From assembly GCA_024276455.1 (NCBI GenBank), contig JAJRXE010000254.1:1-6459 (forward strand): a DNA stretch of 6,459 nucleotides, given 5' to 3'. Each line of letters begins with the position of its first letter. Positions within the stretch are counted from its first letter, which is position 1. Under the pieces are notes generated by a model, which ran no database searches, had not been told where the DNA came from, and saw only the letters and a program-made list of their open reading frames with translations. The position numbers were made by a program, and so were the translations under genes. This document shows, one piece after another, positions 1-4,405 of this stretch. This DNA is from Calditrichota bacterium (lineage in GTDB: Bacteria > Calditrichota > Calditrichia > RBG-13-44-9).

Positions 1-845
1 GAACATTTCACTTCAAAAATAATTTTTTGTCCCTTTTTCTCTTTTAACACATCGCGGGCAAAGAGAATGAGCAAGCGGTCGCCCCACACAATTTCACCCC
101 GGTCGTCAATCACTCCAATCCGGTCGGCGTCGCCGTCATAAGCTACTCCCAGATCGGCTTTTAACTTTAAAACCTGTTCGCGCAGATCGGCCACATTTTT
201 TTCCACCGTGGGGTCTGGATGATGGTTGGGGAAGGTGCCGTCCGGTTCACAATACATGAAGTAAGCATCCACGCCCAACTCCCGCATTAGTTTTCCCACC
301 ACCAACGAGGCGGCGCCGTTCCCGCAATCGATTACCGCTTTTATTTTCGAAGGAATGTGAATGCGGCTCTTGATGTCTTCAATGTAATCGGGAATGATTT
401 CTGCCGACTCAACTGTTCCTTCGCCGGTCAAGAAATCTTCTGCTTCGATGAGTTCTTTCAGTTTCTGGATTTCTTCGCCGTAAATGGTGGACTGTCCGAC
501 AGCCATCTTAAAACCGTTGAATTCCGGGGGATTGTGGCTTCCCGTGATCATGACCCCACCGTCCACATTGAGTTTAAACAAAGAGAAGTACTGAACCGGA
601 GTGGGAACCGTTCCAATGTCAACCACGTCCACGCCGGTGGAAGTCAATCCTTCGATGAGTATCTTCCGGAAGCGGTCACTGGAGAGCCGTACATCGCCAC
701 CCACGGAGACTTTTTTGCCTCCCTGACGCTGTAAATAGGTTCCAAACCCCTTTCCCAATAAACGTACCACTTCATCGGTTAAATCCTTGTCCACTACCCC
801 GCGAATGTCGTATTCCCGGAAAATAAACGGATTCATTTTTGCCAT
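1..845 (-). CDS. Phosphomannomutase/phosphoglucomutase (AlgC/ManB type), 3' end outside window
   Basis: Cytoplasmic alpha-D-phosphohexomutase that interconverts hexose 6-phosphate and 1-phosphate (mannose and/or glucose), feeding GDP-mannose or UDP-glucose synthesis for LPS and exopolysaccharide. Visible: N-terminal FREYDIRG (residues 9-16), phosphoserine loop TGSHNPPEFNGFK with the catalytic Ser at 103, FPNHHPDP in domain 2, and metal loop DGDADR with Asp 237, 239 and 241. The order and wording match Pseudomonas AlgC (Ser108; Asp242/244/246) rather than GlmM, whose start reads differently. Only 281 codons are inside the window; the family is about 455-465 residues, so the end of domain 3 and the phosphate-binding domain 4 are missing because of the window edge, not a mutation. 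ATG at 845 is chosen over the in-frame ATG at 836 because AGGGAG lies 6 bases upstream of it. It has its own promoter and follows the terminator of the envelope operon. The mannose/glucose preference cannot be read from this part. Confidence 0.95.
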   Translation of the reverse strand, partial: MAKMNPFIFREYDIRGVVDKDLTDEVVRLLGKGFGTYLQRQGGKKVSVGGDVRLSSDRFRKILIEGLTSTGVDVVDIGTVPTPVQYFSLFKLNVDGGVMITGSHNPPEFNGFKMAVGQSTIYGEEIQKLKELIEAEDFLTGEGTVESAEIIPDYIEDIKSRIHIPSKIKAVIDCGNGAASLVVGKLMRELGVDAYFMYCEPDGTFPNHHPDPTVEKNVADLREQVLKLKADLGVAYDGDADRIGVIDDRGEIVWGDRLLILFARDVLKEKKGQKIIFEVKC

Positions 846-850
846 CGGTA

Positions 851-857
851 TCTCCCT
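851..857 (-). promoter_or_regulatory. Shine-Dalgarno site of the mutase gene
   Basis: On the minus strand AGGGAGA is followed by TACCG and the ATG at 845, a normal spacing of about 6 bases from GGAG. For the next in-frame ATG (836) the spacing would be 15, so this site decides the start. Confidence 0.7.
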
Positions 858-879
858 AAATTGGTCGTTCTTCGAGACC

Positions 880-910
880 CAAATATACTGACTTGCACCA
901 ACCAATTCAA
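880..910 (-). promoter_or_regulatory. Promoter of the mutase gene
   Basis: On the minus strand TTGAAT (905-910) and TATATT (882-887) are separated by exactly 17 bases, a good sigma-70 arrangement. The -10 box continues as TATATTTG (880-887), which also fits the TAnnTTTG -7 element known from Bacteroidetes, with a TTG 20 bases upstream of it. Transcription would start near 874, giving a leader of about 30 bases. It lies between the upstream operon's terminator and the mutase start, so the mutase is probably transcribed on its own. Confidence 0.6.
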
Positions 911-939
911 GCCCTTTGTCAGGGAATAAGCGGGCCATG

Positions 940-968
940 AAAAATGCCCCGTAATGAAACGGGGCATT
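940..968 (-). terminator. Intrinsic terminator of the envelope operon
   Basis: A perfect 9-bp stem, AATGCCCCG (943-951) against CGGGGCATT (960-968), encloses an 8-base loop. Read on the minus strand, the stem is followed at once by a run of five T (945 then 944-940 region), as for a rho-independent terminator. It sits about 50 bases past the stop codon of the beta-barrel gene and ends the three-gene minus-strand unit. On the plus strand no T-run follows the stem, so it works in one direction. Confidence 0.85.
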
Positions 969-1019
969 GGATTGAGCAAAACTGACTACCGGTTCGGTTG
1001 ATTGCCGTTCCCTCCCTTA

Positions 1020-2399
1020 TCAAAACCGGTACGACACAGTTAAGAAAAGTTTCTGCAGGGTAATGTCCTCTTCCGTGCCGGCGGGCACCAGATCGTCGAA
1101 AGAGGTTTGTTTCCAGAATCCAATCAGGTAAGCGAGGTCAATTTTGAACACTTTATCCACCAGCAATCCCGCCCCCAGGGTAACAAATTTGCGATCGTTG
1201 TCAGTGGTGGCATTCTTTAAGGGAGAGGGATCGTAGATTACCCCGGCACGCCCTTGCAATCCCAAAAAGGGCAGGCCCACTTCCCCGCCCAGCCGTAATT
1301 TGAGGGTCGGACGGTAATACTGACGAAATTTGTCGTTTTCGAAAATTAAATCCGAGTAATCGGGATTATTCATGGCGCCCGAAGGGACGTCGAATTTAAT
1401 CTGGGTCCAATCCATGTACTCGGCACTGCCGGAAGCCAGAAGGGGCCCCAGGGCTAAAGATAACCCAGCGGTAAAGCGAAAGGGCATTTTGACGTCGTAC
1501 TCAAAGGTGCCAACCTCGTCTTCGAAATCAATTACCTCGCCGTCGTCAAAAGAAACCGAGCTGCGGGCTAAATAATCTTCGTTGACGTTAATGGTGTGAG
1601 GCAGGTCAACCACCAGGCCCAGACGGAGGATACGAATCATTCGGATCATTGCGGCAAATTTGAAATTGAAGGAAGAGTAGCGTGTGTCGAGGCTGCGGTC
1701 TTCGATGTAGTCGTAGAAATCTCCCGGGAATACGTTGAAATTGTTGAATTTGTCCAGCTGGTAGTAGTTTACCAGGTAATTGCTGTTGCCGGTCCAGTAA
1801 TTTAGAGAGACTCCGGCAGAGACATTGGGCGAAAGGTCAATCGCTGCGGCAGCCGACCAGTTTTTCAAACTTCCCTCGTCGCTGGTATTTTCGGTGTTTT
1901 CCACGTCTTTCCCCCAGAAATCGTACACATTTCCCAGGGTGTCCAGCTCGAAGGAGAGACGATCGGTGCCCTGATCCGAAATTCCGAAAAGATTATTGGC
2001 ATATTCAAAATCTTTGATGCGCTGGTAACCGAAAGCAAAGACCAGGCTGCCGCGGTAGGTGGGAACGGGCAAAACCAGACCGAAGGAATTGAACTTGGTG
2101 GCGGTTTTCGAGGCCTCAGAAGGAGAACTTTGAAAAACAATATCGTTAGAGAAACTGGTGTGAGAAAATTCCATCCAGAATTCCATTTTTTTCATCTGGG
2201 CCAAACCGGCGGGATTCCAGTAAATGGCTGAATAATCGTCCGCTGCAGCCGAATAAGCGCCACCCATGCCCAGTGCCCGGGCACCAAAACCAAGCTGATT
2301 GTCCACAATCCGCACGGCATCCTCGGTACTTTGGCCAAAAAGTGGCAGAGTGAATGCCACGATAGCTAGCATCATTAAAAACCAGTTTATCCTTTTCAT
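1020..2399 (-). CDS. FadL/PorV-like outer-membrane beta-barrel protein
   Basis: A 459-residue protein with a signal peptide (MKR, then a hydrophobic stretch to about residue 22, probable cleavage LFG|Q), followed by the N-terminal signature of the OMPP1/FadL/TodX and PorV/PorQ-like barrels: GFGARALGMGGAYSA (about 37-51) and AIYWNPAGL (58-66) with the typical NPAG. The remainder has alternating polar/aromatic strands, and the protein ends in SYRF; a C-terminal Phe is the usual BAM recognition signal. FadL-family members pass hydrophobic compounds through the outer membrane, while PorV members serve type IX secretion; nothing here settles which, so no substrate is assigned. A GTG at 2408 would extend it by three residues, but AAGGAG is only 2 bases from that GTG and 11 from the ATG at 2399, so the ATG is preferred. 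Last gene of the operon, 23 bases after the CxxCH lipoprotein and followed by the terminator at 940-968. Confidence 0.88.
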   Translation of the reverse strand: MKRINWFLMMLAIVAFTLPLFGQSTEDAVRIVDNQLGFGARALGMGGAYSAAADDYSAIYWNPAGLAQMKKMEFWMEFSHTSFSNDIVFQSSPSEASKTATKFNSFGLVLPVPTYRGSLVFAFGYQRIKDFEYANNLFGISDQGTDRLSFELDTLGNVYDFWGKDVENTENTSDEGSLKNWSAAAAIDLSPNVSAGVSLNYWTGNSNYLVNYYQLDKFNNFNVFPGDFYDYIEDRSLDTRYSSFNFKFAAMIRMIRILRLGLVVDLPHTINVNEDYLARSSVSFDDGEVIDFEDEVGTFEYDVKMPFRFTAGLSLALGPLLASGSAEYMDWTQIKFDVPSGAMNNPDYSDLIFENDKFRQYYRPTLKLRLGGEVGLPFLGLQGRAGVIYDPSPLKNATTDNDRKFVTLGAGLLVDKVFKIDLAYLIGFWKQTSFDDLVPAGTEEDITLQKLFLTVSYRF

Positions 2400-2410
2400 A
2401 AAACCCACTG

Positions 2411-2416
2411 CTCCTT
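2411..2416 (-). promoter_or_regulatory. Shine-Dalgarno site of the beta-barrel gene
   Basis: AAGGAG on the minus strand, 11 bases before the ATG at 2399 and only 2 before the GTG at 2408. The spacing argues for the ATG, though 11 is on the long side. Confidence 0.6.
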
Positions 2417-2422
2417 TTTTTA

Positions 2423-3010
2423 CTACTTTCGTTTCCTTTTCTCCGGAATTGCTTTTCGCGAGGTGGTAGTTTTGCTGTTCCCCGAACCCCTGACCGCTTC
2501 GCGAATGTTTTCATTCTGCTTCTGAGTCCGTCGCAGGGTTGTGGAAGTAGCGGTCTGGGTTTTCGTTCCGGTTGTGCTGCGGGTAACGGTCGATCCGGAG
2601 TTTCCCCCGCCGGCTATACGAGTGGAACTGCCCGGGGAAAAGGTCGTGCTTCCGCTGTTGGCGCCGGGAAAACGGCTCCGGGCCGAGCTGGTGGAAAGCG
2701 AAGAACTTTTGCCGGTGGGCAGAGCCGGAGGCGGGGTAAGGAACATCTCCCGCATCCACCAGGGACTGGTGTAGAAGTAAGACCAGCGCTCGTTGTTGTT
2801 GATGTAATCCATTCGGGGTAAATAACGGTTCGTTCCGGAAACGACCATGTCGAAACCAGGCCCGTGGCAGCGCTGGCAGTCGTCCGAAAAATACACCTGA
2901 TGTTTAAACTGAGGATTGTCTCGATCGACCACCAGGGGATGTCTAATTACGGTGTAACAACCGGTAAGAAAAAATGCAACCAGAACAAGTGCCCCTGCAA
3001 AATATCTCAT
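2423..3010 (-). CDS. Lipoprotein with a single CxxCH motif and a basic Ser/Thr-rich tail
   Basis: A 195-residue predicted lipoprotein of unknown function. It has a short signal peptide with lipobox LTGC (acylated Cys 18) followed by YTVIRHP. A CQRCH motif lies at residues 45-49 (bases 2864-2878), the pattern for covalent c-type heme attachment, in the context FSDDCQRCHGPGFD. An aromatic stretch with RWSYFYTSPWWMREMF follows. From about residue 95 to the end the chain is low-complexity Ser/Thr/Gly/Arg with three Glu and no Asp, ending KRKRK, and is probably disordered. With one CxxCH and no clear distal Met ligand it may be a monoheme protein, or the Cys pair may bind a metal or form a disulfide. 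The ATG at 3010 (AGGG 9 bases upstream) is preferred to a TTG at 3019, which would abut that site. It lies 15 bases after the Tyr/Trp-rich lipoprotein gene and 23 before the barrel gene, so it is co-transcribed with both. Confidence is high that it is a gene, low for any function. Confidence 0.8.
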   Translation of the reverse strand: MRYFAGALVLVAFFLTGCYTVIRHPLVVDRDNPQFKHQVYFSDDCQRCHGPGFDMVVSGTNRYLPRMDYINNNERWSYFYTSPWWMREMFLTPPPALPTGKSSSLSTSSARSRFPGANSGSTTFSPGSSTRIAGGGNSGSTVTRSTTGTKTQTATSTTLRRTQKQNENIREAVRGSGNSKTTTSRKAIPEKRKRK

Positions 3011-3025
3011 TAAATCCAACCCTAT

Positions 3026-3958
3026 TTATCGTCTTCTTTTTGAGCTTGAGCTGCGACTGGAACTACTCCGGGAACTGTTGTGGGTCCCGCTGGAACGAAC
3101 AGAACTCCGGCCGGCCGGACGGTAGCTGGAACGGCTGCCACTGCTGGATGAGCGGTGCGGAACGTAAGACCGCGAGGTCGCCCGGTGGGAGGAGGCCCGC
3201 CGGTACCCCGGTCGATTGTGACTGCGAGTTGTTCGGCTTTTGGTGACTTTGGTTTTCGAGCTATGCCGCGTTTGCCGGGTAATGGCCTTGTTGGTCTTTC
3301 GGGTCGTCCGGGTGGTTGAACTACGCTTAATTTGCCGGGTGTCCGTATTATGGCTGCTACGAATACGGGTGTTGGAGTTCGTGCGATCCACCTTGGTCGC
3401 TGGAGTGGCTCCGGAGCGGCGAATAATCCGGCGGTTGTCGTTTACCATCTGATCGTTGTTCTGATCACGTAGCGCGCTGCGATTTCCCTGCCGAATGGGA
3501 ATTTGCCCGCGAGTGGCAAACGAACGTTTCCCGTATCGGTAATTGTCCGGATAAACATAGATGGGAGGCGGATAATATCCGGGGTAATACGGCCAATAAT
3601 ATCCCGGATAATAGCCCCAGTAGGAATACACCGGATAGGGATAAGGATACCAGGGAGAGTACCAGGGATCCCAGTAGTAGCCGCCCCAACCAAAGCTGAG
3701 GGAGAAACTCCATCCCGGATACCAGGGATCGTACCAGGAATCCCAGTAATAGGGTGAATTGTAGATAAAATAGTTATGAACAATCGCCGGCGATTCATAA
3801 AGTGTATCCGACTCGACCTCGGTAGTGTCTACCTCTTCGTAGTAGCTGTAATAATCCTCATCGTTGCTCCGGTTAACCATTTTTAGCTGAGTGTAGCATC
3901 CCGAAAATACCAGGAAAAAAAGCCCTAAAAATGTGGCTAAAATAATATATTTTTTCAT
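3026..3958 (-). CDS. Tyr/Trp-rich lipoprotein with basic Ser/Arg tail
   Basis: A 310-residue predicted lipoprotein of unknown function with four zones. (a) Signal peptide MKKYII... with lipobox FSGC, acylated Cys 21, followed by YTQLK. (b) An acidic stretch, about residues 32-55, with ten Asp/Glu. (c) An extremely aromatic zone, about 60-140, built of YYWD-x-WY-x-PWYP and YYPGYY motifs. (d) From about 145 a strongly basic Arg/Ser/Thr tail; past residue 180 it contains only two acidic residues, and it ends in KRRR. The frame is open far upstream (to 4114), but that extension would include the promoter, whereas the ATG at 3958 has GAGGAG 7 bases before it and starts the signal peptide. First gene of the operon. 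Ser and Arg codons in the tail are mixed (AGT, AGC, TCC, TCA; CGG, CGC, CGA, AGA), so the composition is kept at protein level and is not a DNA microsatellite. A surface adhesive or scaffold role is possible but only guessed. Confidence 0.82.
   Translation of the reverse strand: MKKYIILATFLGLFFLVFSGCYTQLKMVNRSNDEDYYSYYEEVDTTEVESDTLYESPAIVHNYFIYNSPYYWDSWYDPWYPGWSFSLSFGWGGYYWDPWYSPWYPYPYPVYSYWGYYPGYYWPYYPGYYPPPIYVYPDNYRYGKRSFATRGQIPIRQGNRSALRDQNNDQMVNDNRRIIRRSGATPATKVDRTNSNTRIRSSHNTDTRQIKRSSTTRTTRKTNKAITRQTRHSSKTKVTKSRTTRSHNRPGYRRASSHRATSRSYVPHRSSSSGSRSSYRPAGRSSVRSSGTHNSSRSSSSRSSSSKRRR
3645..3752 (-). repeat. Duplicated 36-base unit encoding YYWDxWYxPWYP
   Basis: The copies at 3645-3680 and 3717-3752 match at 32 of 36 bases with a 72-base period. 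They encode residues 70-81 and 94-105 of the Tyr/Trp-rich lipoprotein, a 24-residue period. The stretch between them (GWSFSLSFGWGG) is not repeated. Further PGYY units downstream (about 115-130) suggest the aromatic zone grew by internal duplication. Confidence 0.8.
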
Positions 3959-3965
3959 GTGTTTA

Positions 3966-3971
3966 CTCCTC
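3966..3971 (-). promoter_or_regulatory. Shine-Dalgarno site of the Tyr/Trp-rich lipoprotein
   Basis: GAGGAG on the minus strand, 7 bases before the ATG at 3958. It is the strongest ribosome site in the window and fixes the start at the lipoprotein signal peptide rather than at the far-upstream in-frame start at 4114. Confidence 0.85.
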
Positions 3972-4039
3972 AACAATGTCCCTCTTTCTTTTACGGACAC
4001 TACCTCGTGCAGTTCCTTTAAATCTTTTTTTCGAAGAGT

Positions 4040-4068
4040 ATTATAGCCATTTCCCTCTGCAAAGTCAA
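4040..4068 (-). promoter_or_regulatory. Sigma-70 promoter of the envelope operon
   Basis: On the minus strand TTGACT (4063-4068, five of six consensus bases) and a perfect TATAAT (4040-4045) are separated by exactly 17 bases. The predicted start is near 4033, leaving a leader of about 75 bases before the ATG at 3958. A near-consensus promoter with a strong ribosome site suggests abundant expression of the lipoproteins. It should drive all three genes to the terminator at 940-968, as there is no room for another promoter in the 15- and 23-base gaps. Confidence 0.82.
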
Positions 4069-4110
4069 ACTTAAAAAATGTCCCTGTTTTGGTGAATCGG
4101 TTAAGCGAAT

Positions 4111-4130
4111 CCAACGGTTGGTAAAACCGG
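4111..4130. promoter_or_regulatory. Small palindrome upstream of the envelope-operon promoter
   Basis: CCAAC-G-GTTGG (4111-4121) is a perfect 5-bp inverted repeat; an overlapping alternative, CGGTT (4115-4119) with AACCG (4125-4129), also pairs. It lies about 45 bases upstream of the -35 box, a position compatible with an activator site, but short palindromes also arise by chance. No regulator family is recognised. Confidence 0.25.
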
Positions 4131-4334
4131 TATGTGATTACCCAAAAATTCTTGGCAAAGGATAAGGAGAAGAAGCCCCAATTAATCCTGGAAGTTAAAA
4201 ACTTCAGTAATTATTTCACCCGAGCAACCGATAATTTAAGCAAATAAAAATAAAACACGGGATATTTAATCCGGTGAATTCGTAAAAAGAGTAGTAAATG
4301 AAAACAGAATATGAAAAAACTTGCCTTTAATAGT

Positions 4335-4363
4335 TTGCTTAAGCGCAGAGTTAGGTGTAAATT
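4335..4363 (+). promoter_or_regulatory. Candidate weak promoter of clpC
   Basis: TTGCTT (4335-4340) and TAAATT (4358-4363) are 17 bases apart. They match only three and four of six sigma-70 consensus bases, so this is tentative. The implied leader is about 35 bases. I see no CtsR heptad operator and no CIRCE element, the usual controls of clpC in Firmicutes, so regulation would differ here. Confidence 0.35.
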
Positions 4364-4391
4364 AGACAAAGAATTTACGAATAAAACGAAC

Positions 4392-4396
4392 GAGGA
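4392..4396 (+). promoter_or_regulatory. Shine-Dalgarno site of clpC
   Basis: GAGGA ends 9 bases before the ATG at 4406. For the second in-frame ATG (4421) only a GGGG run sits at a useful distance, so this site favours 4406. An in-frame TAG at 4397 excludes any start further upstream. Confidence 0.55.
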
Positions 4397-4405
4397 TAGA
4401 TATAT

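Larger units (their letters stand above)
3959..4405. other. Divergent intergenic region, no gene seen
   Basis: This 447-base region separates the minus-strand envelope operon from plus-strand clpC. It holds the operon promoter and 75-base leader (left) and a weak candidate clpC promoter (right). The middle, about 4135-4330, is AT-rich and I see no convincing gene in it. A small perfect hairpin, GAAGTT-AAA-AACTTC, lies at 4191-4205; with no T-run after it on either strand it is not a good terminator. The word AATGTCCCT occurs twice, at 3975-3983 and 4077-4085, on either side of the operon promoter. In the leader, TGTCC (3977-3981) can pair with GGACA (3995-3999), a weak stem of doubtful meaning. 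Confidence 0.6.

Noticed and set aside
357..734. Plus-strand open frame of 125 codons
   Set aside because: It is antisense to the well-conserved mutase, whose phosphoserine loop lies inside this interval, and the antisense translation resembles nothing known.
2541..3452. Plus-strand open frames opposite the two lipoprotein genes
   Set aside because: They are by-products of Arg/Ser/Gly-rich coding on the minus strand; none has a ribosome site or a recognisable domain, and the minus-strand genes have signal peptides and operon spacing.
3959..4114. N-terminal extension of the Tyr/Trp-rich lipoprotein to an in-frame start at 4114
   Set aside because: It would place the near-consensus promoter (4040-4068) inside the gene and bury the lipoprotein signal peptide; the ATG at 3958 has an ideal ribosome site.
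4191..4205. Hairpin GAAGTT-AAA-AACTTC as a terminator
   Set aside because: Only 6 bp and AT-rich, with no T-run on either strand and no gene that would end there.
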